A stretch of 64,000 nt of DNA from Dermatemys mawii (Eukaryota; Chordata; Testudines; Dermatemydidae), in assembly GCA_007922305.1 (NCBI GenBank), contig ML677373.1, forward strand, positions 14,266,016 to 14,330,015, in the 5' to 3' direction. This document shows, in pieces, positions 1 through 10,807 of this stretch. The number at the start of each line of letters is the position of its first letter. Positions within the stretch are counted from its first letter, which is position 1. Made by a program: the position numbers and the translations under genes. The notes under the pieces are model-generated. The model worked only from the letters and a program-made list of their open reading frames with translations, was not told the DNA's origin and made no database searches.

Positions 1-1631
1 AGAAATTAGGCGAAACCTTCCTTTCTCCAGAAGTGATGCTCCACAATAGAAACAGCCCTTCTACGACCAAACACCAGCAAAAAACAAACCTACCCCAAGT
101 AGAGTTTTGGCCCTAAGAAGACAGGAGTGTCATTGCTGGAGACTCCATGTGGCGCACAGAGATTTTTCTCTTGCTATTGATTTTAAGTGAAAGGTTTTCA
201 GAAGATACAGGGATTGGCAGCAAGCTAAAACCTGCAGGTATATAGATAATAAACTTGGTCCCACTCATAAATTCTGAGAATCATGTGTGCTAACTGCAGA
301 TGCAATGTTTCTGGAAAAGATACTTTCTATATGTTTGGAATCCAATGTATCTAATTCACCATGGTTATCAGCCAAATTAAATCTAAATCAGAAGAGCAAC
401 CCAGCTGGTTGAACTAGCCTGTCTCCTCAAATGGACGCTACTTGGCCCCCACTCTGTCCAGCAATGTTGGAAATTCCTAGGCCATAATTATTTTTCTGAT
501 CCTGTCCATTAAACTTAACTGCTTGACTGTTGTTTTTATCATTACAGTAGCTTCAGAACCCTGTTTGTAATTTTTCCCCCCTGCAGAATTGATGGATGGT
601 GGAATTTATTTGCCGCGGTCTAACTGTGGATGTAATTCACTTATGTATTTGCAAATCCTGGGTGATTTATCCTATCTGCTGTGTAGTGGAGAGAGAGCAG
701 GATAGAAACATAAGGTGGGAATGGAAGAAAGAGAGTTCTGATGGGTGATAAATGAGGAACTAGAGCAGGTTGTTTGTTATTTAGGAGTTGTGCAGGGAGG
801 CTTATCTAGTCAGAGGCGGGACAGCATGTACTGGAGGTGACAGCATCTGGTAACAGTGTAAAAGGCTTGTTGAGATACCAAAAGTAAAAGAAGACACAGT
901 CAAGGTTTCCTTAAGTAAAGATTAATATAAGTAAGAGAACGAATGCAAGAGACACAGAGAAAGAAAGAGGGAAAGAGAGATGAGCAGAATATTACAGAGA
1001 TGTCTGATGAAATCAATTTTTTTGTGTAAATGTCAAGTTGAAGTCACCATCAATTTTGTCTTTGGTACAGAACTGAATGTTCCTGAACTTGTATGAATTA
1101 ACTGCCATCGGAAGTCCTGTATTTTAAGGAGAAGGGATTTAGAGGAGATAAGAGGAATTAGGAAGGGAAGGGGATTTTAATCTATACTGAAAGCTCTAGA
1201 ATTACTCTAGAAGTAATGTGAGTAGGAGGAGTTTACAGGCGAATGGAAGAGTTCCATCTAGGTTAAGAAGCAAGAGAGTTAAGATGAAAAGTTAGGGAAG
1301 GAGAATTTTGAGAGGAAGGGGAGGAGTTCAAAGATACAAAGTGGGTGTGGAAGGATTGTGGATTAGTGTGACTGTGAAGAGGTAGGGCTGATGGCAGCAA
1401 GTAGGGTTGAAGGGAGAAAGTCCCGCGGTCCCCGTCAGGAATTTAGAGGTGAGTGGGGGAGATGTAGGTGCCTGGAAGACACCCAGTTGGGTGGGAAGAC
1501 AGTGGGGAGGCTACTGAAGGGAACTGAACAGTGAGTGGGTGGAAAGCCACTTTGGAAAGGGCAGGGTAGGGAGACTTCAGCTTGAATGTGAGGAATGAGA
1601 AAATTTAAAGACCACTCCCGCTTTGCCTCAG
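1..1631 (+). other. CACNA1G: CACNA1G intron 4 (3' part)
   Basis: This is intronic sequence upstream of the first exon in the window. About 880-1430 is purine-rich (runs of GA and AAG) and contains no exon-like stretch. The intron ends in a cag acceptor at 1629-1631. I recognise no mobile element here with confidence. Confidence 0.7.
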
Positions 1632-1791
1632 GTATGCGCATCCTGGTCACGCTGCTCTTGGACACACTGCCCATGCTGGGGAACGTCCTCCTCCTCTGTT
1701 TCTTTGTCTTCTTTATCTTTGGCATCGTGGGAGTCCAGCTGTGGGCAGGGTTGCTCAGGAACCGCTGCTTCCTACCTGAGAACTTCAGTCT
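1632..1791 (+). CDS. CACNA1G: CACNA1G exon 5: domain I S5 and start of turret
   Basis: This exon encodes the domain I S5 helix of the Cav3.1 T-type calcium channel, a plasma-membrane pore helix ([19 protein letters not shown]). It then enters the extracellular turret with [15 protein letters not shown]. The first two bases complete a Gly codon begun in the previous exon, and the last two (CT) are completed by G of exon 6 to give Leu. The acceptor is ctcag at 1627-1631 and the donor gtaagt starts at 1792. NFS near the end is an N-glycosylation sequon, and the Cys in NRC is one of the conserved turret cysteines. The sequence is nearly identical to remembered mammalian Cav3.1. The 178-residue reading frame on the opposite strand is only the antisense shadow of this exon and its flanks. 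Confidence 0.95.
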
Positions 1792-2419
1792 GTAAGTATG
1801 AATAAAGGCTCCCCATCTGGCCTGGGAATTGAGGCCGATCAAAACCTGTCTAAGGGTCAATTCCCGCTTCCATTGAAACCAATAAGAATGGGCCATTGAC
1901 TGCTGTGGAACCTGGACTTGGCTGAAAGGAACCACCACTGCTCTGGTACTGAATTTCTTTGTGGGTTTCATGAAAGGAATGCTCCAGAGGCAGGTGCCTT
2001 CTCAGCTCAGCTCAGAATGAGCTTAACAGTACATCAGTCTAATACACCTCTGGCATTAAAATAGGTATCTGCAGTATGTCTCTGTTAATGTGATCTATGT
2101 GGCTAGTGGGAATTTCACCCTCTGATCCTGATGTAGTTCAAGTAATGGTAATTTCCCAGACTACAGACATACAATGCAAACGTGAGACTCTTCTGCCTGG
2201 AGATCAGTGACTGAGGAATTCCGCCTGGTTGAGGAAACAGGCAGCCAATCTCAGCTGGTATCAGGAGGCTAGTGCCTGAGGGACAGATGAGCTGGACAGA
2301 CTGGGGAAGGGATCTTACCTGGGAAATCAGTGACTGGGGAACCCCGGCTAACTGTAGGTCTATCAGCACGTCAAAAGGTAACTGGCTGAGGGATATAGGC
2401 TGAGGTCTGGTCTGTATTT

Positions 2420-2640
2420 ATAAGTGAGGTTGACATAGTTACCGCTATGTATTCACACCCCTGAGAGTCATAGCTATGCTGACCTAACCCCTAGTGTAGA
2501 TGTGACTAGGTCAAGGGAATCCGCTCGGGGAGGTGGATTACCTACAGTGATGTGGGGGGAAAGCCTTCTGCTGTAGGAAGCATTTATACTATGGAGCTAC
2601 TACAGCGTAGCTGTTCCCCATAGTACTCATAAAGTAGACC
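2420..2640. mobile_element. MITE-like remnant with gtgtaga/tctacac motifs
   Basis: The segment contains ctagtgtagatgtgactaggtca and agctactacagcgtagctg style phrases that recur at about 3750-4025, 6405-6683 and 55477-55750. Together these form a non-autonomous DNA-transposon family with no coding capacity. Borders are approximate and this copy is diverged. Confidence 0.5.
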
Positions 2641-3002
2641 CAGGGTTCTCAGCCTTTTTCTTTCTGAGGTCCACCCAATAGGCTATTTAAAACCTCCATG
2701 GCACACCTGTGCCCTTATGCATATAAAAGCCAGGGCCAGTGTTGGGGAGTAGTAATCAGGACAATTGCCCATGGTCCCCCATCACAGGTGGCCCTGCAAA
2801 GCTAAGTTGCTAAGGCTTCAGTGGCCTTCCCAGGTGGTGGGGCTCGGGGCCCTGGGCTTCAGCCCCATGTGGTGGGGCTTTGTCTTTCTGCTCTGGGACC
2901 CAGAAGTCTAATGCTAGCCCTGCTTGGCAGACCCCGCTGGAATCAGCTCGCATTGCCCCGCACCCCACCCCCGGGTCCTGGACCCCTGGTTGACAACCAC
3001 TG
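2641..3002. mobile_element. Non-autonomous hAT-like transposon
   Basis: The left end cagggttctcagcc and the right end ggttgacaaccactg form the inverted cagtggttctcaacc-type termini of hAT-Charlie-like elements. The interior is GC-rich and non-coding, with the gggcttcagcccc palindromic phrase common in turtle hAT derivatives. I could not define a clean 8-bp target duplication. The reading frames inside it are not genes. Confidence 0.65.
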
Positions 3003-3744
3003 GCATAAACAAGCCCTGATTCTCTGCCTGTAAGGATGTCAATGGGTATAAGCACATGCACGTGGGATATTCATAGTTGAGAGATACTGGCCCGATGTTT
3101 CTGCCTATTAGTACTTAGTGGCTGAGGGATCCCAGCGGGAAATGCCCCTTTGTGGGAGGATCTGTGATGATGGGCTCTCAGGTGGGAGGTTCATGGCATC
3201 TCTCCCTCTGCCCATTTTCCCATTCTATGCTACGTTGTGTTGCTCTTCTAATCCAGTAGCTTTTCACACTCACTCTCCAGTCACATGTTTACTCTTGGCT
3301 TAATAGGCTTTGCAATTTGTGTAAACAGGATGAAAACCTCAAGCAATACATAAATCAGCAGAAACTCGCACAAAGCAACCAGGAGGTTACTCAGGCTGGG
3401 TACTACCTTCCTCTGCAAGTGGGTGCGGTTACTCAGCAGGCCCCTTGCATGTTCTACGGTAACATTCAAACCAAATGGACGTCGCCCAAATCGGTGTATT
3501 AGTGCCCCTTTGCTGAGCGGAAGCCAATTTTAGGCCTTCAGGTCAATTCTGCGATCAGAGCAGAAATTAGTGACTTGGAGTCCGGCAGTGTTATAGCGGC
3601 GTGTGTTTGTGTTTACCAAATGTACACGAATCCCGTTTCCTTGAATAAAGGTGGTCATGGACTGCACACAGGCAGCTTGATCTCTTCAGGTATGACACCC
3701 ACTTCTGTCCTGTCCCAGAAGCAGCTACCTTTTGCCTCTCTGTC

Positions 3745-4025
3745 TCTCTTGCCTAGTCTACACTTAATAGCTACGGAACTCAGGGACTTGAAAATTCCAC
3801 ACCCCGAAGCACCGTAGCTATGCTGACCGAACCCCTCGTGTAGACATAGCTAGGGCAATGGAAGAATACTTCCGTCAACCTACCTGCCATCAGTTGGACA
3901 GCTGGAGTTCCTACAGTGATGGGAAATCTCTTCTGTCACTATTGGAAGTATCTGCGCTATGACAGTACAGTGACATAGCTACAGCACCATAGCTGTGTCT
4001 ATGTAGCCGCTGTAGTATAGACATG
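3745..4025. mobile_element. MITE-like element (tctacac family)
   Basis: It begins near gcctagtctacactta and ends near gtagtatagacatgac, so both ends carry inverted tctacac/gtatagac phrases. The interior repeats the accgtagctatgctgac and cctacagtgatggg words also seen at 2420-2640. It has no coding capacity. Confidence 0.55.
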
Positions 4026-4851
4026 ACTTCCCCCACCCCACCCAACCCCTCTCAAATCTCAGTTGCTTAACAAATGGTTTTGTCCTCCTACTCCAGGAGT
4101 TTTGTACCTGGGAAACCCCCAATCTTCTCTTCTGGGACCACATGCCTCTCAATGGTGAGCCAGGGCATCAGCTCGCCTTTCGTGCAGCGGGTTTGCATAC
4201 AAAGAAACCTTAGTGCTTTCACTGCCAGACAAACGAGAGTGATTCAGCCCACACTGTCTCTTTAACAAAGTGCTGGGGGCTAATGAATCAAATGACCCCT
4301 AATGGGCAAGATATTGTCCCCTTTCGGTATAACAGTATATACAGTACCAGTACACAAATAATCCAAAGGACGGAAGGTCACTTCGACCCTACTCAGTTCT
4401 GAACCTCCAGAAGACAGAACCATGCTCCATTTAAAATCAACATTCCATAAATATTCCCTACTTCCAAACAACGTTCCAAACTCCCACCCAGATATGCCCC
4501 GCAGGCACGAAGGAGCCAGTGACAACAGTGCCATTGCAGGCACACGGAGCACTGCCTTTGTTGTGCAGCACTTAGATACCCCCTGATGGATAGGTGCCTT
4601 AGAAAAACCTGGGGGAGAGAGATCACTCAGACTTCCCAAACTGAGTATACAATTACTGCATGACCTTTTCTTCATGTGCCAAGACACTGAGTCCTTAGCC
4701 CCATTCAGCAGCTGATTATTTATTTTATTGCGGTAGGAGTAACACCTAAAGATCCCAACCAGGTAACTCAACTGAGCATCGCCCACATTATGCAAACACA
4801 CGAAAATGCAGTCCTGCCCCAAAGAGCTGTTCATGTTCATTGATTTTTTTA

Positions 4852-4900
4852 AGGCCAGAAGGGATCGTTCTGATCAAACTTTGTTTGCTGGTTTCCAGTT
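4852..4900 (-). mobile_element. CR1 3'-end fragment
   Basis: aaggccagaagggatcgttc is the reverse complement of the typical CR1 tail (gatc..ccttctggcctt). The same tail is present in forward orientation at 47128-47228. This is a short, decayed fragment. Confidence 0.5.
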
Positions 4901-4983
4901 TCTAAGTTATTCTTGGCCAGACCCCTTGCCTGGAGTATTAACATTTTCAGTACCTTACTGATATTCTAAATATCCCCTAGTAC

Positions 4984-5130
4984 AGTGGTTTGCTGCCTTT
5001 TCCAGACTGGGACCCCTTCAACTCCGCTGTCCCCTAGTCTTGATCTAGCCTGGGGCAAGGTGGTCATGATGCCCTGATACCTATTCAGTAAACCCCAGGA
5101 ATCACACCAGGCTGAGAACCAGGGCCTTAG
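4984..5130. mobile_element. hAT-like remnant
   Basis: cagtggtttgctgcc at the left and gctgagaaccagggcc at the right resemble degraded inverted hAT-Charlie-type ends. The ends are diverged and this is only a tentative call. Confidence 0.35.
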
Positions 5131-5401
5131 TAGTATTCCTCTTAAAGGACCGGTGTCCAAAACATTAAAAGAGCCAAAACAGAACTACAGTAAATATAAC
5201 TATACTCTCAGTTCTAGAGGTGTGAAAAGGTCCAGATGCAAAACACAAGATCTGAAACTTTGAAGGTAGTCCAGGTAGTCCAGGTATCATTTTGCCTGTA
5301 AATGTACAGGAGTTGATCGAGTTGTTACATCCATGCCAAGGGGTAATGGGAGAATCTCAGTCCTCCCCATTTCAGCTCTGAATGTTGTATCACGCCTCTT
5401 T

Positions 5402-5510
5402 AGGGTGACCAGACATCCCAATTTTATAGGGACAGTCCCAATTTTGGGTCTTTTTCTTATACAGGCTCCTATTACCCCTCACCTCCGTCCCAATTTTTCT
5501 TGTAGTTTCA
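5402..5510 (-). mobile_element. MITE with agggtgaccaga terminus, truncated
   Basis: It starts agggtgaccagacatccca and continues with a body matching the intact copy at 26432-26547 in the opposite orientation (caattttatagggacagtcc, cttatacaggctcctatt). The far terminal inverted repeat is missing. Confidence 0.65.
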
Positions 5511-6299
5511 TTCTCTGGGAGTGGAGCTGGAGTTTCATTAACATGGAAAGGCCCTTTAGGTAAATGAGTAACAGAGCAAATGAACTGATTTGTGATTGGG
5601 TAAATCCAATGCAGCTACTGGTTTGGGTGCTGGTTAATTGAACCAGAATTCCAGGGGTTTAGCTAAGCTTTGGATAGTATTAAAGGCAATTCTGCAGGAA
5701 TTAACTGGGCTGAACTAGGCTTAAAAATAGCTTTGCAAGCTTTAGTGGGAGTCCAGGTGGCATTAAGGAAATAGCCATTTATTGAGCAAGAATAAGCTAG
5801 TTTCCAGCTGGCAAAGGGGCTGTTTTGTCTCCCCCAGAGCATGTGATTTGGACTTGCTTGTTGTTCCAGGACCACCTTTGGAGGGAACTTTCGGGTGTGG
5901 TGTAGGAAACCGTGGGTAGTGCTTGCCTTGTGAAGGAGTCTATCCAAGCACTGCATTCTCCCGCTGCACAGATGCTCTCAGCAACTCTGGGAGGGCAGAA
6001 CAGACGGATTCCTATCTGACTTCAGTGACAACAACTTTGTAAAGGGTGTAAAATTTGTGGGCCACCTGCTGCTCCCTCTTCCTCCAATGTAAACCAGGAG
6101 TACATCTGGGTGGAGTTATGCTTCTGCAATAACAGTAGCAGTGTCACTCCAGATTTACACCATGGCAGCTAACAGTGGAATTTGGCCCAATGTGTCCAAG
6201 CTACCTCTCTCATGCCCCTCACCCTTATTTCTTTTTCTGCTTCTCTCTTTTTTCCTTGCCATTCAATAGGTGAAGAGAGGCTGTGTGTGCTAGTGATTA

Positions 6300-6404
6300 T
6301 AACAGGAGAGTAAGAGTCATGATCCCTGAGAGCTATTCCTGGCTCCACCACTGACTCTCTGAGTGACCTTGGGCAAGTTCCTTCGCCTCTCTTTGCCCCC
6401 AAGC
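6300..6404 (+). mobile_element. MIR SINE, 5' half (split by MITE)
   Basis: The phrase gagtgaccttgggcaagttcc followed by cctctctttgccccc is the conserved MIR core. The element resumes at about 6684 after a MITE, with tagtttctcaggatggag and the gaattaaatc..tgctttgagatcc tail. MIR is an inactive tRNA-derived SINE shared by amniotes. Confidence 0.65.
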
Positions 6405-6683
6405 CATGTTTACACTACGGACGATACAGAGGAGCAGTTACATCAGGGCAGCTGTGCTACAGTAGTGCTTACTATAGACACTTCTTATGCTGATGGAAGG
6501 TGTTTAGCTAATCCTCCCCTCTAGGCTGCAGTAGCTAGGTTGAGGGAAGACTGCTTCCATTGACCTAGCCGCATCTACACTGAGAGTTAGGTCAGCTTAA
6601 CTATGGTGCTCAGGATATGAATATTTCATGCCCCTTAGCAGTGTAGCTAGGTCAGTCTAGTTTTTAAGTGGTAGACCAGGCCT
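6405..6683. mobile_element. MITE inserted in a MIR
   Basis: It runs from gccatgtttacactacgg to gtggtagaccaggcc, with tttacact and agtggtaga phrases near the two ends in inverted orientation. It lies exactly where MIR sequence is interrupted. The interior shares gtgtagctaggtcag and ttgacctagc words with the other tctacac elements. It is non-coding. Confidence 0.6.
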
Positions 6684-6795
6684 TAGTTTCTCAGGATGGA
6701 GTTAATAATATGACGTCACATCAGAGGGCTTCTGCAAGGTGAATTAAATCATTTCGTAAAATGCTTTGAGATCCTGGATAAAAGTTGTTCAACAA
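6684..6795 (+). mobile_element. MIR SINE, 3' half
   Basis: This is the continuation of the MIR that starts at about 6300. It contains the atgctttgagatcctggat phrase typical of the 3' part of amniote MIR copies. Confidence 0.55.
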
Positions 6796-6877
6796 CAACA
6801 GTAACACTGCAGGGAACTATCTTGAGAGTCTGTCTTTAGTCACTGTGCAAAACCCAACCTTGTCTGGTCTCTTTAAG

Positions 6878-7169
6878 GCCCTATACAGTAGAGATGGAAA
6901 GATACTATCAGACCGAGAATGAGGATGAAAATCCCTTCATCTGCTCCCAGCCTCGGGAGAACGGAATGCGCTACTGCCGCAGTATCCCGACACGGCGGGA
7001 AGAAGGTCTGGAGTGCACCCTGGACTTTTACGCCTATAATGACACCACTAACACCTCCTGCGTCAACTGGAACCAGTATTACACCAACTGTTCTGCTGGG
7101 GAGCACAACCCCTTCAAAGGGGCAATCAACTTTGACAACATCGGATACGCATGGATTGCAATATTTCAG
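6878..7169 (+). CDS. CACNA1G: CACNA1G exon 6: domain I extracellular turret and pore-helix start
   Basis: This exon encodes the long extracellular loop between IS5 and the domain I pore loop. Five cysteines are visible (FICSQ, RYCRS, LECT, SCVN, TNCS), which with NRC in exon 5 are available for the turret disulfides. Sequons NDT, NTS and NCS are possible N-glycosylation sites. The exon ends with the conserved [16 protein letters not shown] block and [13 protein letters not shown], which leads into the selectivity filter. The first base completes Leu (CT|G), the exon ends on a full Gln codon, and the donor gtgagc starts at 7170. The variable stretch around [17 protein letters not shown] differs from mammals, as expected for the least conserved part of the turret. 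The acceptor (tctctttaag) has only a short pyrimidine tract. Confidence 0.95.
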
Positions 7170-8123
7170 GTGAGCATGGTGGGCGGGTTCCCATTCTCAC
7201 CCCCACTGAGAGTGAGTACTCGGAGGTACTGTCAAATCTACCTTGATCAGTGCTAGGTTCACAAATATCTGCACACTTAGACCTGTGCTCCTATGGCTAT
7301 TCCATAGACAGAAAGCTCAGGAGCAGTCATGCAAGACTGCCTGGAAGGCAATTTGATGTCCAGTCTGAAGAAGCCTTCCTCACTTGGGGTGAAATTCACT
7401 CCTGTGTAGAAGGTCTGTGCTCCCATTTCAATCCGGTTTAAGGGATTAGCTGTGATTTAAGAGGTATACAGGCTTTTCTGCAGGTTCTTTGCACTGGAGT
7501 GAATTTCACTCAAGAGTTTCCTTCCAGCTCAGCTGGCCCATCACTTTTCTTTGCATCATCAGCTCTTGGATCCCTGGGAGCATCATTGCCACAAGGCTTT
7601 TTAATGTGAGTTATGTTTCCAATGACCACTTTGAGTGGCATTAAATAAGCATGTTAACAAATGGTGTCTGAACCTTTGTAAGCACAATGAGTCCATTCCA
7701 CTATGTTATACCATGCTCATCCCACACTGAAACATACCAATGTATTTGAGACAGAGAACAAGTTGCCACTTTAAGCAAGTATCTGGCCCAAGAGGTGGGA
7801 GGAAAAGGCCAGTTCCAGCAGCGGTGAGAGTGGACTGTGTTATATTGGCTTACGTCCTTCTCCGCAGCGTGACTCTATTTTAGAGCTATAAAACTTGGGT
7901 GACCTAAGGCTGCTCCATTGAGGTTAATTGGAAATTTTGCCACTCACTTTAAGGGTGCAGGATTTTGCCCTCTGAGCTGTAGTATGTGGCCTTGGTGCAG
8001 CGCGGATTGTCAGTAACTAGTGCGGAGGGCAGCAATGCTGTTCCTCCTGTGCTTCATAATAAAGCTTAGGCCCGTGGAGGTGTGGACTGGTGAGCTGATT
8101 GTTCTTTCTCCTGCCTCTCTCAG
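7170..8123 (+). other. CACNA1G: CACNA1G intron 6
   Basis: This 954-base intron begins gtgagc and ends ctctctcag. I see no clear mobile element and no additional exon-like segment. Confidence 0.8.
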
Positions 8124-8216
8124 GTCATCACGCTGGAGGGCTGGGTGGACATCATGTACTTTGTCATGGATGCTCACTCCTTCTACAATTTCATCTACTT
8201 CATCCTTCTGATCATC
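8124..8216 (+). CDS. CACNA1G: CACNA1G exon 7: domain I selectivity filter and IS6 start
   Basis: These 31 codons encode the domain I P-loop and the first part of IS6 ([17 protein letters not shown], then [13 protein letters not shown]). The Glu codon at 8136-8138 in TLEGW is the domain I member of the EEDD selectivity ring that defines T-type channels. The exon is phase 0 on both sides. The donor gtgagt at 8217 falls inside the IIV motif, and the Val is supplied by the first codon of exon 8. Confidence 0.96.
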
Positions 8217-9819
8217 GTGAGTGATCTCTCAGCCCACCCAGTGGGTAGCATGCCTTTTGCTCAGGCGTACAGGGAAGGACATAGTGGTGTGACTGGGAAG
8301 AGGAGTGGGCAGGAAGGGTGTTGGATATAGCACTTGATCCAGGCTGGAAGAGGTGGAAACCAACTCGTTGGAGGACATGCAGATGAGTTTTACATACATT
8401 GAAACAACCCCATTTGTTAAAGGGGTGAAATATGTTGTGCGGGGGTGAATTTCTGGTGTAGTTGTACATCTAGCTGTATTTTGCTGGAGACTTGACCGGA
8501 AGTAAGTATAAGTTCTCCTGTTCTCCACTGGATCCCCATCCTCCTGTTTGGCGATATGTCACTCTCCTCATCCTGCTTTGCAATAGACTCCTCCTCTTTG
8601 CCTTTTTATTTAAAAAAAAATATCAATGAAACAGTGAATTTCCTGCCGCTAAAAGGTGTCAGCCTGCTTGAACTCTTTGGGTATGTGGAGCCTTCAAAGG
8701 CTCCTCCCACAAGAAAACACCATTGCTCCTACTTGGATGAAAAGTGTCAGATGGATGGTCCTGGAGCGTTAGTTGAGGCTCAGTCCCAGCCTGCTGAGGC
8801 CCATATCTCTGGAGACTGTTTCTGTGTGGTGGACTCCTATCCTGTCAGGCATAGATTAAGACCACCACACACCATTGTGCTCATTCATAGTTGTTACCAG
8901 CCTAGGCCTGGAGTTAAACCAGTGACTGGAGGTTAAAGGCTCTTTAGTCTGTCACTTGTTCTTCAAGTGTTTCTGTTCCTAATCAGGGATAGTTCCTCCT
9001 GCTCTGCAACAGGTCCTTGTGCATCCCAAAGGCAATGCAGAGCCAGGCACTGATAGCCTGTGCTGTTGTGGATTACAGAAGACTGGGGAGAACGCAAGAC
9101 TTGGAAGTATTGGTTGTTCTTTTTAATCAAGGTGGAATAGTGCCCATGATCTACAGAGCACAGAATCTAATGAAACCCAAGTTTGGAATAAAATATCAAA
9201 TCCTTGGCTGCAGACAGCTGATGCTCTTGAGTAACAATATCCCCATAAATCTGGTTAACAAAGATTTCACAAGCCACCCACACGCTGCCAGAAGAAAAAG
9301 CCTCCTATCAAAAGGGTTCAGAGCTTTCATTCTAATGCAGCTAATTGTGATAATTACAAGCAGTGTCTGCTGAGACACAAAACAAAATACAAAAAAAAAC
9401 CCCAAACCCAAAGAGAACCTCAGATATTTTTTTTTAAAAAAAGCAAAGTCTCTTAGTCAGAATAAACATTCCCTCCTCTTTAACATGATGTCACCTGTGG
9501 AGATCTGGTGTGGGAGGCCCCACAGTGGGGATTCTGAGACGCTGTCTTTTGCATGCCCCTGCAGGGCAGACAGGATGTGGGGGCCACCTACCCTGTGAGT
9601 GAGTCAGAGTGTAATGTCTACTCTTTGCTGAAATATTAGCCCTGGCCTGTGGTGTGTCAGTGTCAGATGTGTCCAGCCTCCACTGCTCTGACACGTTCCC
9701 CCACACCCACCTCCATGGCCACCTGACCCCCACTTTTTGTGTCCTGCTCCTGGACGCCACCACCTCCTCTTCACCGAGCACAAGCTGCTTCTATCCTCAC
9801 CTTTAAGCTCCTCCTCTGT

Positions 9820-10250
9820 ATGGCCCTGACTTCCCTCGCGAATGGTAAATTCTTCTTGCACATCCACCCTGCCATTTGCTCTGTCAATGACACCAACCTC
9901 CATCTCCTGCTGTTCCCACAATCACCGTCACACTGTCTCCTGTCCCCTCCCTTATGCTGGGGGAAAAACTTCGTGAAGATTTCACGAAGTTGCCACTTCA
10001 TCATCTTTCAGATCCCTGCTTAAAACCCATCTCTGCTGTGATGCCTTCAAACCCCCATGATCTGTCTTTAACTAGTGATCATGTGTGTTTCCTGAGATCG
10101 CCCTTACAACTAACACACACACGCACACACACACACGTTTCTGTTTATTCACCTGTCCACAATATCCTATCTTAGATTCTGAGCTCCCTGGGGCAGAGAC
10201 AAGCTGTGTTATTTGTTTGTTCAGCGTCTAGAAGAGCTGTGTGAACAACT
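9820..10250 (+). mobile_element. Ancient interspersed repeat remnant (family not named)
   Basis: The phrases aaaacccatctctgctgtgatgcc and ttagattctgagctccctggggcagagac resemble a recurrent amniote interspersed repeat I have seen in reptile introns (consensus tagattgtaagctctttggggcaggg). Its family is uncertain and its borders are approximate. A CA-type simple repeat lies inside. Confidence 0.4.
10112..10137. repeat. (CA)n microsatellite
   Basis: An acacac run interrupted by single cg steps. It is short and imperfect. Confidence 0.85.
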
Positions 10251-10264
10251 GATTGCTTGGTTCA

Positions 10265-10676
10265 GTGGCCAAACCAAAAAACCCGAGGTGGGGGAGAGGA
10301 GGAGAGACATTTTTCTAGCTGACCCAGAACAAAACTTTTCAATTTTAGTAGAGAAATGTAAACGTCAAAAAAAAATGTTTTACATCAAGTAAAACCCATT
10401 TGGTTCAACCCAAAATTAAATCTTTGGTTTTCAAAGGGTTTTAACTTATTATATTTTTTTCCAGAATAAAATTGAAGCGAATTTGAAATGCAAAGTCATT
10501 TTGAATAGAAAAATCAAAAAGTTTTTTTGTTTCCACTATATTTTTTCCAGCCAAAGCCATTCAACAAATTCGGCACAACTTTGCAAAATGTCTTGGTAGA
10601 CCCAAATGTGCATTTATTTATTTTTTGGTAGGGGAAAAAAACCCCTATTGTCTGAAAAATGTTGGCCAGCTCTACT
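10265..10676. mobile_element. AT-rich hAT-like MITE (gagctggcc family)
   Basis: A low-complexity AT-rich body with aaaacatttt, gaaattttca and ttccag phrases ends in gttggccagctctac. Similar bodies occur at about 20120-20480 and 45075-45495, the latter starting agagctgtgcaaa. The common end agagctg/cagctct suggests terminal inverted repeats. It is non-coding. Confidence 0.5.
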
Positions 10677-10807
10677 GCCTAGAACAATGGTTCTGATCCC
10701 TGTTTGGGGTCCTTTGTTTCCATTGTGGTAGCAGCTATCAATAGTCATCAGACACATACCCCACCAACCTCTCTCTTGGACTGATAGCATCTTCTGTTCT
10801 CCTTTAG

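Larger units (their letters stand above)
1792..6877 (+). other. CACNA1G: CACNA1G intron 5
   Basis: This 5.1 kb intron carries several old mobile-element remnants that are listed separately (hAT-like, MITE, CR1 tail, MIR). A diverged duplication of about 130 bp lies at 2150-2350: the phrase atcagtgactg recurs at about 2204 and 2328. Between 4280 and 4840 there is a long reading frame on the minus strand with no recognisable protein. The rest shows nothing I can name. Confidence 0.8.
8217..10807 (+). other. CACNA1G: CACNA1G intron 7
   Basis: This 2.6 kb intron holds a CA-type microsatellite, an old repeat remnant at about 9820-10250 and an AT-rich MITE-like element, listed separately. A perfect 10-bp inverted repeat with a 3-base spacer lies at 9968-9990. 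It ends in ctcctttag. Confidence 0.8.

Noticed and set aside
1435..1971. 178-residue minus-strand frame overlapping exon 5
   Set aside because: It is the antisense shadow of a conserved coding exon and its flanks. The plus-strand reading encodes Cav3.1 IS5.
4280..4840. 186-residue open frame on the minus strand in intron 5
   Set aside because: It has no recognisable domain, no splice or promoter context, and a composition typical of chance frames in intronic sequence. It may be part of an unnamed old repeat.
8556..8936. 126-residue frame in intron 7
   Set aside because: No homology is recognised, it lies fully between exons 7 and 8, and its residue content is consistent with a chance frame.
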